Below are positions 44,011 through 53,568 of a stretch of DNA of 64,000 nucleotides, one piece after another. How positions within the stretch are numbered: the first letter of the stretch is position 1; every line of letters starts with the position of its first letter. The stretch covers positions 2,557,504-2,621,503 of the forward strand of contig NZ_KE386496.1 of the NCBI RefSeq assembly GCF_000427445.1, in the 5' to 3' direction. The notes under the pieces are model-generated. The model was given only the letters and a program-made list of their open reading frames with translations. It made no database searches and was not told the origin of the DNA. Position numbers and translations under genes: made by a program. Source of the stretch: Methylocapsa acidiphila B2 (lineage in GTDB: Bacteria; Pseudomonadota; Alphaproteobacteria; Rhizobiales; Beijerinckiaceae).

Positions 44011-45501
44011 TCAGGCCGCCGCGCCATCGGAGCCGACTTCCTCGATACCGGCGAGGCCATAATCCTTCAGCTTACGATAAAGCGTCGATCGGCCGATCCC
44101 GAGCTTGCGCGCGGCGGCGGACATGCGCCCGCGACAATGCGCCAGAGCGAACCGAATCGCCTCGGACTCGATCTCATCGAGCCGCCGCAAGCCGCCCGCC
44201 CCGTCGAGAAGCGCCAAAACATTGGGATCACGGATCTCCACCCGGAAGATTTCTGCGGCCAGCGGCGGCTCCGCCATCGCCGGAGCGGCGATCGGCGGAA
44301 TGCGCACGTCGAAGCCCCGGACCCTCGTCGCGATTTGGGGAAATTCGGCGACCGTCAATTCATCGCCCTCGGCGAGGATCACTGCCCGATAAAGCGCATT
44401 CTCCAATTGGCGAATGTTGCCCGGCCAATCATAGGCGGCGAGCAAGGCGAGCGCCTCGGCGCCGATCCCGCGCAGCTTGCGGCCTTCCTCGGCGGCGAAA
44501 CGCGCGCAAAATCCGCGCGCGAGATCGGGGATGTCGTCGCGGCGCTGGCGCAGCGGCGGAACCCCAATCGGAAAGACATTCAGGCGGAAATAGAGATCCT
44601 CGCGAAAGCGGCCCTGCTTGACGCGCTCGATCAGGTTCCGGCTGGTCGCCGCGATGACGCGCACATCGACCTTGATCGGACGCCGGCCACCGAGCGAATC
44701 GATCTCCCCGTCTTCCAGCGCGCGCAGCAGCCTCGCCTGCGCGCCCAAGGGCAATTCGCCGACCTCGTCGAGAAAGAGCGCGCCGCCCTGCGCCTCGACG
44801 AATTTGCCGACGGATTTTTCCTCGACGCCGGCGACCGCGCCTTTCTCATGTCCAAACAGGACCGGTTCAATGAGATCGTCCGCCCGCGCGCCGCAATCGA
44901 CGCAGACAAAGGGCCGGCCGCGGCGATCGGAGCCGGCCAGAATGGCGCGGGCGACGGCTTCCTTGCCGACGCCCCGCTCGCCTTCGAGAAGCACGGGCAT
45001 GTTCAATTTGGCGGCCCGCTCGCCAAGCCGCAGGACCCGCTCCATGTCGGCGCTCTTGGTCGCGAGGTCCTTGAAGGCGAAAGCGCCCGAGGCCCGGCGG
45101 TCGAGGCGCCTCACCTCGCCTTCAAGCGCGGCGAGGCGAAGCGCGTTCTTGATCGAGACCTGGAGCCGTTCGGCCCCGACTGGCTTCACGACGAAATCGA
45201 CAGCGCCGGCGCGCATCGCCGAAAGGACGGCCTCGATCGAGCCGGCGGCGGTCTGCACGATGGTCGGAAGCTCGAGCCGCTTCTCGCGCAGCCGGCCGAG
45301 AACGGCCATTCCGTCGAGGTCGGGCATCACAAGGTCGAGGATCATGAGATCGATCGCCGGCGCGCTCGCAACCTCAAGGCGCGTGAGCGCGGCCTCGCCG
45401 CTTTCGGCAAGTTCCGCCGGATAGCCGAAGCGATGAACCATGGCTTCGAGCAGGCGGCGCTGCACGGGGTCGTCGTCGACGATCAGAATTCTAGGGGACA
45501 T
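44011..45501 (-). CDS. NtrC-family response regulator with a degenerate GAFTGA loop
   Basis: A 496-residue regulator: receiver (phospho-acceptor Asp56 in DLMILDLVMPD, Lys106 in VVKPVG), AAA+ domain with Walker A GERGVGKE (174-181) and Walker B ALFLDEVGEL (Asp245, Glu246), then a Fis-type helix-turn-helix (RMSAAARKLGIGRSTLYRKL). The sigma-54 contact loop that normally reads GAFTGA is here GAVAGV (221-226; bases 44824-44841), losing the critical Phe-Thr pair. So it may not activate sigma-54 in the usual way, as known for some alphaproteobacterial NtrC proteins that work with sigma-70. No sensor kinase is adjacent. Start at 45501 gives the family start MSPRILIVDDD. Confidence 0.88.
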   Translation of the reverse strand: MSPRILIVDDDPVQRRLLEAMVHRFGYPAELAESGEAALTRLEVASAPAIDLMILDLVMPDLDGMAVLGRLREKRLELPTIVQTAAGSIEAVLSAMRAGAVDFVVKPVGAERLQVSIKNALRLAALEGEVRRLDRRASGAFAFKDLATKSADMERVLRLGERAAKLNMPVLLEGERGVGKEAVARAILAGSDRRGRPFVCVDCGARADDLIEPVLFGHEKGAVAGVEEKSVGKFVEAQGGALFLDEVGELPLGAQARLLRALEDGEIDSLGGRRPIKVDVRVIAATSRNLIERVKQGRFREDLYFRLNVFPIGVPPLRQRRDDIPDLARGFCARFAAEEGRKLRGIGAEALALLAAYDWPGNIRQLENALYRAVILAEGDELTVAEFPQIATRVRGFDVRIPPIAAPAMAEPPLAAEIFRVEIRDPNVLALLDGAGGLRRLDEIESEAIRFALAHCRGRMSAAARKLGIGRSTLYRKLKDYGLAGIEEVGSDGAAA

Positions 45502-45697
45502 GCGGCCTCGCGAGGGGCGCGTCCTCGCCCCGATGGCCGCATCCTCGGAGATCAAGGTAAACGCGGCGTTAAGGACGAGCTGTCGCCGGGGTCATGCGAG
45601 GGTCGAGACCGATCCAATTGACATTGGTCGTCGGCGCCGGACCCATGTATAAAATTCCGACTCCATCCGCGCATTCAGCGCAAATGACGAGGGAAGC

Positions 45698-46507
45698 TTG
45701 CGACGCCTGCTTTTCATTCTTGCGCTTCTCCTCGCCTCGCCCGCGCTGGCGGAAGAGTTCATCACGCTCGCCTCGACGACCTCCACCGAGCAATCGGGGC
45801 TTTTCTCCGCGATCCTTCCCGCTTTCAAGCAGCAGAGCGGCCTGGACGTGCATGTCGTCGCCGTGGGCACCGGGCAGGCGCTGGCCATCGGCGCGCGGGG
45901 CGACGCCGACGCGCTTCTGGTTCACGACCGCCAGGGCGAGGACAAATTCGTCGGCGACGGCCATGGGATCGACCGGCGCGACGTGATGTTCAATGATTTC
46001 GTGCTGATCGGCCCCACATCCGATCCGGCCGGCGTCAAAGGCCTGAAGGACGCCAAGGAGGCGATGCGGAAAATCGCCGCGGCCAAGGCGCCCTTCGCCT
46101 CGCGCGGCGACGACAGCGGCACGCATCGCATGGAGCTTCGGCTCTGGAAGGCCGCCGGCGTCGAGGTCGCGCAGGGCGCGGCCCCTTGGCGGCGGGAGAC
46201 CGGCTCCGGCATGGGGCCGACGCTCAATCTCGCGGCGGGCCTCGACGCCTATGTTCTCGCCGATCGAGCGACCTGGGCCAATTTCAAGAATCGCGGAACG
46301 CTCGAAATTTTGAGCGAAGGCGATCCGGTCCTGTTCAATCCCTATGGGTCGATCCTGGTCAATCCGAAGCTGCATTCGCATGTGAAGGCGGAGGCCGCGC
46401 GGCGCTGGCACGAATGGCTGACCTCACCGGCCGGGCGCGCCGCGATCGCTTCCTACAAGATCAATGGCGAGCAGGTGTTTTTTCTGCCCGAGGCCATGGC
46501 CCGCTAA
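45698..46507 (+). CDS. tupA: Tungstate ABC transporter substrate-binding protein
   Basis: A 269-residue exported binding protein. The signal peptide is RRLLFILALLLASPALA, after a TTG start with GAGGGAAG upstream. The mature part contains the TupA hallmarks TLASTTSTEQSGLFSAILPA (TTTST-type ligand loop), AVGTGQALAIGARGDADALLVH and RRDVMFNDFVLIGP. TupA binds tungstate (and molybdate) with very high affinity. A GC-poor stretch upstream (TATAAAA at 45648) may be its promoter. The permease tupB follows by 24 bases; the ATPase gene is not present. Confidence 0.93.
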   Translation: MRRLLFILALLLASPALAEEFITLASTTSTEQSGLFSAILPAFKQQSGLDVHVVAVGTGQALAIGARGDADALLVHDRQGEDKFVGDGHGIDRRDVMFNDFVLIGPTSDPAGVKGLKDAKEAMRKIAAAKAPFASRGDDSGTHRMELRLWKAAGVEVAQGAAPWRRETGSGMGPTLNLAAGLDAYVLADRATWANFKNRGTLEILSEGDPVLFNPYGSILVNPKLHSHVKAEAARRWHEWLTSPAGRAAIASYKINGEQVFFLPEAMAR

Positions 46508-46531
46508 GCGCGGCTCGGCTATTTCAGGGCT

Positions 46532-47230
46532 ATGGATGACATTGGCCAAGCTTTCGTCATCGCCGTAAAGCTCATCGCTGAGGCGGACGCCGAGCTCTTC
46601 GCGACCGTCCGGCTGTCGCTCGCGGTTAGCCTTTCCGCAACGTCGATCGCATTCCTTCTCGGCGCGCCGGCCGGCGCCTTTCTCGTGGTTCAGACGTTCC
46701 AGGCGCGGCCCGCCTTGCTCGTGCTCCTCAATGCGCTTCTCGGCCTTCCCTCGGTCGTCGTCGGGCTCATCGCCTATCTCCTGCTCTCGCGCTCAGGTCC
46801 TTTGGGCTTTCTCGGCCTTCTGTTCACGCCGCAAGCCATGGCGCTGGCGCAGGTGATCTTGACCCTGCCGATCGTCCTTGTCCTGACCTATCGCGCGACC
46901 GAGACCTATTGGCGGGCCTATCGCGACATTTTCCTGGTTTTCGGCGCGAGCCGGCTGCGCATGATCGGGATGTTGCTCGATTCGGCGCGGGCCGCGCTCG
47001 TCACGGTCTTTCTCGCAGCTTTCGGACGCGCCATCGCCGAGGTCGGCGCGATCATGATCGTCGGCGGCAATATCAGGGGCTTCACGCGAACCATGACGAC
47101 GGCGATCGTCCTGGAGACGAGCCGGGGCGATCTCGCCTTGGCGCTCGGCATTGGGATCATATTGATCGGCTTGACGGTTCTTGTCAGCGGCGGCGCGTTT
47201 TGGCTCAATCAGCGCATGTCGGACGAGTAA
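46532..47230 (+). CDS. tupB: Tungstate ABC transporter permease
   Basis: A 232-residue permease with five or six hydrophobic segments and the EAA loop RAYRDIFLVFGASRLRMIGM. Shared features with TupB are LSLAVSLSATSIAFLLGAPA, ALLGLPSVVVGLIAYLLLSR, AEVGAIMIVGGNIRGFTRTM and TTAIVLETSRGDLALALGIG. It should work with TupA and an ATPase TupC, which is not found here and must be encoded elsewhere. The next gene (a peptidase) is 77 bases away and not related. Confidence 0.9.
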   Translation: MDDIGQAFVIAVKLIAEADAELFATVRLSLAVSLSATSIAFLLGAPAGAFLVVQTFQARPALLVLLNALLGLPSVVVGLIAYLLLSRSGPLGFLGLLFTPQAMALAQVILTLPIVLVLTYRATETYWRAYRDIFLVFGASRLRMIGMLLDSARAALVTVFLAAFGRAIAEVGAIMIVGGNIRGFTRTMTTAIVLETSRGDLALALGIGIILIGLTVLVSGGAFWLNQRMSDE

Positions 47231-47307
47231 GCAGCCGGCGCAGGTTGATCCCGAAGCCCTCGATCCGATATGAATCCCGCCACGCTCAGTTAGAATTGCT
47301 CCAATAG

Positions 47308-49182
47308 ATGGATGTGCACATGTTCCCGTCGCGCGCTCCCGGATTCCCACTCGTCTCTCACGCGGCGCCGGCCGCCGCCGGACGCGCGCCGGCCGTCGAT
47401 CTCGGCGCCTTGCCGGAATGGAACCTCGCCGATCTTTATCCGGCGATGGATTCGCCAGCCTTCGCCGCCGATCTCGCCAAGGCCGAGGCCGAATGTCTGG
47501 CCTTCAACGAGGCCTATAGGGGCAAGCTCGAAACGCTCGCCCAAGACCTCTCCGGCGCCGCACTCGCCGAGGCCCTGAAGCGTTACGAGGCGCTGGAAGA
47601 GCTTTTGGGGCGCATCATGTCCTATGCCGGGCTCGTCTATGCGGGCGACACGTCGGATCCGGCGCGCGCCAAATTCTATGGCGACGCGCAAGAGAAGATC
47701 ACTTCGGCCTCCACCAATCTTCTCTTCTTCGAGCTCGAATTGAACCGGCTCGACGACGAGGCGATCGGCAAGCTCACGGCCTCGGGGCCGCTCGCACATT
47801 ACCGCCCCTGGATCGAGGACATTCGCAAGGGCAAGCCCTATCAGCTCGAGGACAAGATCGAGCAATTGTTCCACGAGAAATCCGTCACGGCCTACGGGGC
47901 CTGGAATCGTCTCTTCGACGAGACGATCGCGGCCTTGCGCTTCAATGTCGATGGCCAGCCCCTGACGCTCGAGCCCGTGCTGAACCTGATGCTCGACCCG
48001 AGCGAGGCGGTTCGCGAGAAAGCCGCCAACGCCTTCGGCCTCGGGCTCAAGGAGAATTTGCGGATCTTCACGCTCATCTCCAACACTTTGGCCAAGGACA
48101 AGGAGATCTCGGACCGCTGGCGCGGCTTCAAGGACGTCGCCGACGCCCGCCATCTCGCCAATCGGGTCGAGCGCGAGGTGGTCGACGCGCTGGTCGCCGC
48201 CGTCCGCGACGCCTATCCGCGCCTGTCGCATCGCTATTACAAGCTGAAGGCCAAATGGTTCGGCAAGCCGGCGCTGAAACATTGGGACCGCAACGCGCCG
48301 CTGCCCAATGTCGCCGCCAAGACCTTCGCCTGGATCGAGGCGCGCGAGACGGTGCTCAACGCCTATGACGCCTTCTCGCCGCGCATGGCGGGCATCGCCA
48401 AGCGCTTCTTCGACGAGCGTTGGATCGACGCGCCGGTCCGGGACGGAAAGCAGCCGGGCGCCTTCGCCCATCCGACCGTCCCTTCGGCGCATCCCTATGT
48501 GCTCTTGAATTATCAAGGCAAGCCGCGCGACGTGATGACGCTCGCGCATGAGCTCGGCCATGGCGTGCATCAAGTCCTCGCCGGGCCGAATGGCGCGCTG
48601 ATGGCGCCGACGCCGCTGACCCTGGCCGAGACCGCCTCCGTCTTCGGCGAGATGCTCACCTTCCGCGCGTTGCTCGCCCGCACCGCCAATATCGCGGAAC
48701 GCCGCGCCATGCTCGCCTCCAAGGTGGAGGACATGCTGAACACGGTGGTGCGCCAGATCGCTTTCTATTCGTTCGAGCGCAAGCTCCATCTCGAGCGCCG
48801 CAACGGCGAGCTAACCGCTGATCAGATCTGCGCTCTATGGATGTCGGAGCAGACGGATAGCCTCGGGCCGTCGATCGAGCTCGGCGCCAATTACGACGCC
48901 TATTGGGCCTATATCCCGCATTTCATCCATTCGCCCTTCTATGTCTATGCCTACGCCTTCGGCGATTGCCTCGTGAATTCGCTCTACGGCGTCTATGAGC
49001 GGGCGCAAGAGGGCTTCGCCGAGCGCTATCTCGCCATGCTCTCCGCTGGCGGCACCAAGCATCATTCCGAGCTTCTCGCGCCTTTCGGCCTCGACGCGCG
49101 CGACCCCGCCTTCTGGCAGATCGGCCTGTCGATGATCGAGGGCATGATCGCGGAGCTCGAAAGCTTGGAAGGCAAGGTTTGA
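47308..49182 (+). CDS. M3 family oligoendopeptidase (PepF type)
   Basis: A 624-residue metallopeptidase. The zinc motif is visible in MTLAHELGHGVHQVLAGPNG (HELGH), with the third ligand region TLAETASVFGEMLTF. The N-terminal half is helical, with SYAGLVYAGDTSDPARAKFY and SEAVREKAANAFGLGLKENL typical of M3B enzymes. They cut short peptides in the cytosol. The stop overlaps by four bases a possible TTG of the SMR gene, so the two are co-transcribed. Confidence 0.93.
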   Translation: MDVHMFPSRAPGFPLVSHAAPAAAGRAPAVDLGALPEWNLADLYPAMDSPAFAADLAKAEAECLAFNEAYRGKLETLAQDLSGAALAEALKRYEALEELLGRIMSYAGLVYAGDTSDPARAKFYGDAQEKITSASTNLLFFELELNRLDDEAIGKLTASGPLAHYRPWIEDIRKGKPYQLEDKIEQLFHEKSVTAYGAWNRLFDETIAALRFNVDGQPLTLEPVLNLMLDPSEAVREKAANAFGLGLKENLRIFTLISNTLAKDKEISDRWRGFKDVADARHLANRVEREVVDALVAAVRDAYPRLSHRYYKLKAKWFGKPALKHWDRNAPLPNVAAKTFAWIEARETVLNAYDAFSPRMAGIAKRFFDERWIDAPVRDGKQPGAFAHPTVPSAHPYVLLNYQGKPRDVMTLAHELGHGVHQVLAGPNGALMAPTPLTLAETASVFGEMLTFRALLARTANIAERRAMLASKVEDMLNTVVRQIAFYSFERKLHLERRNGELTADQICALWMSEQTDSLGPSIELGANYDAYWAYIPHFIHSPFYVYAYAFGDCLVNSLYGVYERAQEGFAERYLAMLSAGGTKHHSELLAPFGLDARDPAFWQIGLSMIEGMIAELESLEGKV

Positions 49183-49199
49183 CGCGGAGCCTGGCGCAC

Positions 49200-49526
49200 A
49201 TGCCCTGGCTCTTTCTCGCTGTCGCCATCCTGTCCGAGGTCGTCGCGACCTCAGCGCTGAAATCGGCCGAAGGCTTCACCCGCCTCGGCCCGTCTCTTTT
49301 GGTCGTCGCCGGCTATGCGCTCGCCTTTTACTTGCTCTCATTGACCTTGGACGCGATTCCGGTCGGCGTCGCCTACGCCGTGTGGTCGGGGGCCGGAATC
49401 GCGCTCGTGTCCGTGATCGGCTGGATCGTCTATAAGCAGGCTTTGGGCGTCGGCGAATTGGCCGGCATGGGCTTCATCGTCTTCGGCGTCATTCTGCTCA
49501 ATATGTTTTCCAAGACGCCGCATTGA
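49200..49526 (+). CDS. Small multidrug resistance (SMR) family pump
   Basis: A 108-residue membrane protein with four helices. The essential Glu lies in the first helix (LFLAVAILSEVVATSALKSA). Then follow LLVVAGYALAFYLLSLTLD, VGVAYAVWSGAGIALVSVIG and GMGFIVFGVILLNMF. This is the EmrE/QacE pattern of drug-proton exchange. The ATG at 49200 (GGAG ten bases upstream) is used rather than the TTG at 49179 that overlaps the pepF stop. Confidence 0.93.
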   Translation: MPWLFLAVAILSEVVATSALKSAEGFTRLGPSLLVVAGYALAFYLLSLTLDAIPVGVAYAVWSGAGIALVSVIGWIVYKQALGVGELAGMGFIVFGVILLNMFSKTPH

Positions 49527-49536
49527 GGCGCGCCGC

Positions 49537-51207
49537 TCATGATGTTTCAGTCTCAGTCGCTTGCCGCAGAAAAGGTTGCGCCGAAACGCATCCTTCGTGA
49601 ATGTGGATGATGCGATCGGCGACCTCGAAATAACGATCGTCATGTGAGACGACGATCAACATCTTGCCCTGACGTTTCAGCTCCGGCAGAATCTCCATGT
49701 AGAATATGCGGCGAAACGTCGGATCTTGCTCCGCCGCCCATTCGTCGAACACGATGATCGGGCGCCGCTCCAGATAGGTTCCAATGAGCGCGAGGCGCTT
49801 GCGTTGGCCGGCGGAGAGATCCGTCGTCGAGAAAGCTCCCGCCTCGACGCGCACCTTATGCGCGATGTCGAGACGCTCGAGATAGAAGCGCACGGCCTGC
49901 GACGCTTGCTCGTCCGCGACGATCAAATCGTCGAAAAGATAGAAGTCGAAAAATATCGCCGAAAAATTCTGGCGATAATCGTCTCGGCCGATGTCCGTCA
50001 CAGCTTCGCCATTGAGCAAGATCTCGCCCGCCCTGGGCGGATAAAGGCCAAGGATCAACTTGATCAGCGTCGTCTTGCCGCTGCCGTTTTCTCCCATGAT
50101 GAAAGCGATCTCGCCCGCGCTGAAAACGAGATCGACGGGGCCGAGCGTGAAGGATTCGCCGCCCGCCGCGTGGGGAAAAGCGTAGGCGGCCCCGCGCAGC
50201 TCGAGGCTTTCGATTTTACCGCCTGGCGTCGCAAGCGCATCTTGCAAGAGATTCGATTCGGGGCTCGCGAATTTGTCGGACAATTCCGCGACGGCCGCGA
50301 AGGCCACGAACATCCGATTGAGAGCCGGCAAAACGGCGACGATATGGCTGACCGGCCCTTTCATGAACATCAACACGAGCACGAAGCCGGACAGAGTCGC
50401 TGAGCTTTCGCTGATGAAAGGCGCAAGCGCGATCAGCATCCCGGCGATGAGAAAAAACGACGCATCATCGATCGCGCTGCCCGTCGCAAACCTGAGAAAG
50501 GAGCGATTGCTCGCATCGCGCATTTGGTCGATTGTCGCGAGAAGCTTTGCGTCAAGGAAGCGGCGGCGCCGCTCGCGGTTGACGCGCAGCTCCTTGGCGC
50601 CGTCGACCAGCGCGTTGTAGTGTTTTTGCAGCTGTTCGGAGATCTGTCGCTCGAGAGATAGATTCGCATGAGCGCTTTTCAGAAGGTGGCGAATGACCAA
50701 CCATGCGCCGCCGCCCACCGCGGCGCAGACGAGGAACATCGGCAAAGACAAGGTGATCAGATAGGCCGCGGCGCCCACGGTCTCGCAAACCGAAACCACG
50801 AGGAAGGCGAACCCGCGCGAAAAATCGCTGAGGCTGTTCACGTCCTGATTGAGCGCGGTGATGATGCGATGCGATTGAAAACGTTCGATTTCGGCGATCG
50901 GGGCTGATAGAATTTTTTGCACGAGATCCTTGCGCATCGCGGCAATGGCGTCTTGCCCGACAAAGCTATTAGCGACCCCTGAAGCGATCTCGCTCGCCAG
51001 CAGGACGAAAAAGAGTCCGGCGAAAGACGCGACCAGGACCATCGAGGCGGGAGCCTCGGCATGGAGTTCGCTTTGGATGATGGAGAGAAGCGCGACCGCC
51101 GCGAGACTGTTCGCCGCGCCCATGAAAGTGGCGAAAACAGCCATTTTCCAGAAAGGCCGCAACAGGCGAACCGCATATGCGATCTGCGAGCTCGCATTGT
51201 CGTCCAT
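49537..51207 (-). CDS. ABC exporter of the cyclic peptide/siderophore type (SyrD/PvdE-like)
   Basis: A 556-residue half-transporter: membrane domain in the first 330 residues (six helices, with VNREERRRRFLDAK-like coupling region), then an ATPase with Walker A MGENGSGKTTLIKLILGLYP, signature LSAGQRKRLALIGTYLERRP and Walker B IIVFDEWAAEQDP. The DEWAAEQDP variant and the FFDFYLFD region are characteristic of the SyrD/PvdE family that exports cyclic peptides and pyoverdine precursors. No peptide-synthetase or siderophore genes are adjacent, so the cargo is unknown. It is convergent with the SMR gene. Confidence 0.85.
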   Translation of the reverse strand: MDDNASSQIAYAVRLLRPFWKMAVFATFMGAANSLAAVALLSIIQSELHAEAPASMVLVASFAGLFFVLLASEIASGVANSFVGQDAIAAMRKDLVQKILSAPIAEIERFQSHRIITALNQDVNSLSDFSRGFAFLVVSVCETVGAAAYLITLSLPMFLVCAAVGGGAWLVIRHLLKSAHANLSLERQISEQLQKHYNALVDGAKELRVNRERRRRFLDAKLLATIDQMRDASNRSFLRFATGSAIDDASFFLIAGMLIALAPFISESSATLSGFVLVLMFMKGPVSHIVAVLPALNRMFVAFAAVAELSDKFASPESNLLQDALATPGGKIESLELRGAAYAFPHAAGGESFTLGPVDLVFSAGEIAFIMGENGSGKTTLIKLILGLYPPRAGEILLNGEAVTDIGRDDYRQNFSAIFFDFYLFDDLIVADEQASQAVRFYLERLDIAHKVRVEAGAFSTTDLSAGQRKRLALIGTYLERRPIIVFDEWAAEQDPTFRRIFYMEILPELKRQGKMLIVVSHDDRYFEVADRIIHIHEGCVSAQPFLRQATETETS

Positions 51208-51351
51208 GATCTCGCCGCCTCGCCGAGTTTAGCGCGACGCCTCGCGCCGACAATCGCAGTATAACGCTGCGTTTAAGCCCAGGTTGCGACGGAGCTGAGC
51301 TTCTGGCAAGCCGCTGCTCTGCATTATGTCGCCGACGCCGAGGACCAAAAG

Positions 51352-52419
51352 ATGAACCAAGCACGCTATCAGCATCTCTGGCCCGGCGTTCCTTTTGCGC
51401 TTGCGTCCGCCCTGCTGTTTGGCGCCTCGACCCCTTTGTCGAAGCTCTTGCTTGGATCGGTCGAGCCGCAAATGCTCGCGGGCGCGCTTTATCTCGGCGC
51501 GGGCTTCGGGCTCGCTCTATTGCGCAAGGCCTCCGCTCTGGGCGGCCGACTCGCGCAGGAGGCGCCGCTGCGCAAAGGCGATCTCCCCTGGCTCGGCGCC
51601 GCCGTCTTCTTCGGCGGCGTGCTCGGCCCGCTGTTCCTGATGCTCGGCCTCGCGCGGACGGACGCGGCCTCGGGCTCATTGTTGCTCAATCTGGAATCGC
51701 TCGCGACCATGAGCATCGCCTGGATCGTCTTCAAGGAAAACGTCGACCGGCGCTTGCTCCTGGGGGCTTTCGCCATCCTCCTCGGCGCGATGCTCTTGTC
51801 CTGGACCGGCCAGGGCGTCTCGCTCGATCTCGGCGCCGGCCTGATCGCCGCGGCCTGCCTCGCCTGGGGCATAGACAATAATCTCACCCGCAAGCTCTCG
51901 GCCGCCGACCCGACCCAGATCGCCATGATCAAGGGGCTCGTCGCGGGAGCGGCAAATGTGGGCCTCGCGCTTTGGCGCGGCGTGGCGCTCCCAGAGCCTT
52001 GGCCGTTCCTCGCCGCCAGCTTCGTCGGCTTTCTCGGCATCGGCCTGAGCCTCGCCGCCTTCATCCTGGCCTTGCGCCATCTCGGCGCGGCGCGCACCGG
52101 CGCTTATTTTTCCCTGGCGCCCTTCATCGGGGCCATTCTCTCGCTCGTACTCCTGCCGGAGCCTTTCAAGGCGAGGCTTTTCGTCTCAGGCCTCTTGATG
52201 GGCCTCGGCCTTTGGCTCCATCTTAGCGAGGATCATGGCCATGATCATGAGCATGAAACGCTCGAGCATGAGCATAGCCATGTGCATGACGCCCATCATC
52301 AGCATGCGCATGCGCCCGCCGACGAGGCGCGCGCGCCGCATTCGCATCGGCATCGCCACGCGCCGCTGCGCCATACGCATCCGCATTATCCCGATCTGCA
52401 TCATCAGCACCGCCACTGA
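51352..52419 (+). CDS. EamA/DMT family transporter with a histidine-rich tail
   Basis: A 355-residue membrane protein with ten hydrophobic segments in two EamA repeats (ALASALLFGASTPLSKLLLG; FIGAILSLVLLPEPFKARLF). The last 65 residues form an unusual tail with about two dozen His, in runs such as EDHGHDHEHE, SHVHDAHHQHAHA and SHRHRHAPLRHTHPH, separated by Asp/Glu/Ala/Pro. Such tails bind divalent metals and suggest metal (for example Ni, Co, Zn) handling or sensing by this transporter. It ends six bases before the convergent trpS. Confidence 0.85.
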   Translation: MNQARYQHLWPGVPFALASALLFGASTPLSKLLLGSVEPQMLAGALYLGAGFGLALLRKASALGGRLAQEAPLRKGDLPWLGAAVFFGGVLGPLFLMLGLARTDAASGSLLLNLESLATMSIAWIVFKENVDRRLLLGAFAILLGAMLLSWTGQGVSLDLGAGLIAAACLAWGIDNNLTRKLSAADPTQIAMIKGLVAGAANVGLALWRGVALPEPWPFLAASFVGFLGIGLSLAAFILALRHLGAARTGAYFSLAPFIGAILSLVLLPEPFKARLFVSGLLMGLGLWLHLSEDHGHDHEHETLEHEHSHVHDAHHQHAHAPADEARAPHSHRHRHAPLRHTHPHYPDLHHQHRH

Positions 52420-52424
52420 CGACG

Positions 52425-53459
52425 TCAGCGGACAAAGCCCAGAATATCCTTCACCGCGCGCATATTGTCCTGCGCCAGAGCGCGGGCGCGATCGGCGCCG
52501 TCGACAAGAACCTGATCGATAAAAGCCGCGTCATTGGTCAGCCGCTTCATTTCCGCTCCGATCGGCCCGAGCTTCGTCACCGCAAGATCGACGAGCGCCT
52601 GCTTGAACGCCGAGAACGTGCCGCCGCCGAAGGTCTTCAGAACATCCTGCTTCAACTCGCCGTTCAGGGCCGCGAATATGCCGACGAGATTCTCCGCCTC
52701 GGGGCGCCGCGCAAGGCCCTCGACCTCCGACGGCAGCGGCTCTGGGTCCGTCTTCGCCTTGCGGACCTTTTGCGCGATGGCGTCGGCGTCGTCGGTGAGA
52801 TTGATGCGCGAATAATCGGACGGGTCCGATTTTGACATTTTCTTGGCGCCGTCGCGAAGGCTCATCACGCGGGTCGCCGGCCCCTGGATCAAGGGAGCGG
52901 GCAAGGGGAAAAAACCGTCGCCATAGCCGCGCGCGGCGATCGACTCGGCGAAATCCAGATTGAACTTTTGCGCAATGTCGCGCGCGAGCTCGAGATGCTG
53001 CTTCTGGTCCTCGCCGACCGGAACATGGGTGGCGCGGTAGAGCAGAATGTCGGCGGCCATGAGACAGGGATACGCATAGAGCCCGACCGACGCGTTCTCG
53101 CGATCCTTGCCGGCCTTTTCCTTGAATTGCGTCATGCGGTTCAGCCAGCCGATGCGGGCCACGCAATTGAAGACCCAGGCGAGCTCGGCATGCTCGGCGA
53201 CCTGACTCTGGTTGAAGACGATATGCTGCCTCGGATCGACCCCGGAGGCGATGAAGGCGGCCGTCACCTCCCTGATATTCGCTTTCAGCTGAGCAGGCTC
53301 TTGGGGAAGAGTGATCGCATGGAGATCGACGACGCAATAAATGCAGTCATGCGTGCGCTGCAGCTCGACGAATTTGACGATGGCGCCGAGATAATTGCCG
53401 AGATGCAGATTTCCCGTCGGCTGGACGCCGGAGAAGACGCGTTCAACGAATTTTGCCAT
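52425..53459 (-). CDS. trpS: Tryptophanyl-tRNA synthetase
   Basis: Class I synthetase of 344 residues. The HIGH-type motif is in [20 protein letters not shown] and the KMSKS loop in [38 protein letters not shown] and [20 protein letters not shown] are family regions. Convergent with the His-rich EamA gene, and followed on its other side by a rightward AT-rich orphan gene. Confidence 0.96.
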   Translation of the reverse strand: MAKFVERVFSGVQPTGNLHLGNYLGAIVKFVELQRTHDCIYCVVDLHAITLPQEPAQLKANIREVTAAFIASGVDPRQHIVFNQSQVAEHAELAWVFNCVARIGWLNRMTQFKEKAGKDRENASVGLYAYPCLMAADILLYRATHVPVGEDQKQHLELARDIAQKFNLDFAESIAARGYGDGFFPLPAPLIQGPATRVMSLRDGAKKMSKSDPSDYSRINLTDDADAIAQKVRKAKTDPEPLPSEVEGLARRPEAENLVGIFAALNGELKQDVLKTFGGGTFSAFKQALVDLAVTKLGPIGAEMKRLTNDAAFIDQVLVDGADRARALAQDNMRAVKDILGFVR

Positions 53460-53568
53460 GCGGGCAACGATTCCTAGTGTTTGGCTCTAGCGGTCGGCAC
53501 GTCTTATTACGCGTGCATGAGGGGGTGACAAGGACAATAAACGGATCGCAATAGCGCGTCAGATTTGA

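Noticed and set aside
43396-45621. A 741-residue open frame on the plus strand across the L,D-transpeptidase and NtrC-like genes
   Set aside because: Mirror frame of two well-supported genes; composition and lack of motifs show it is not coding.
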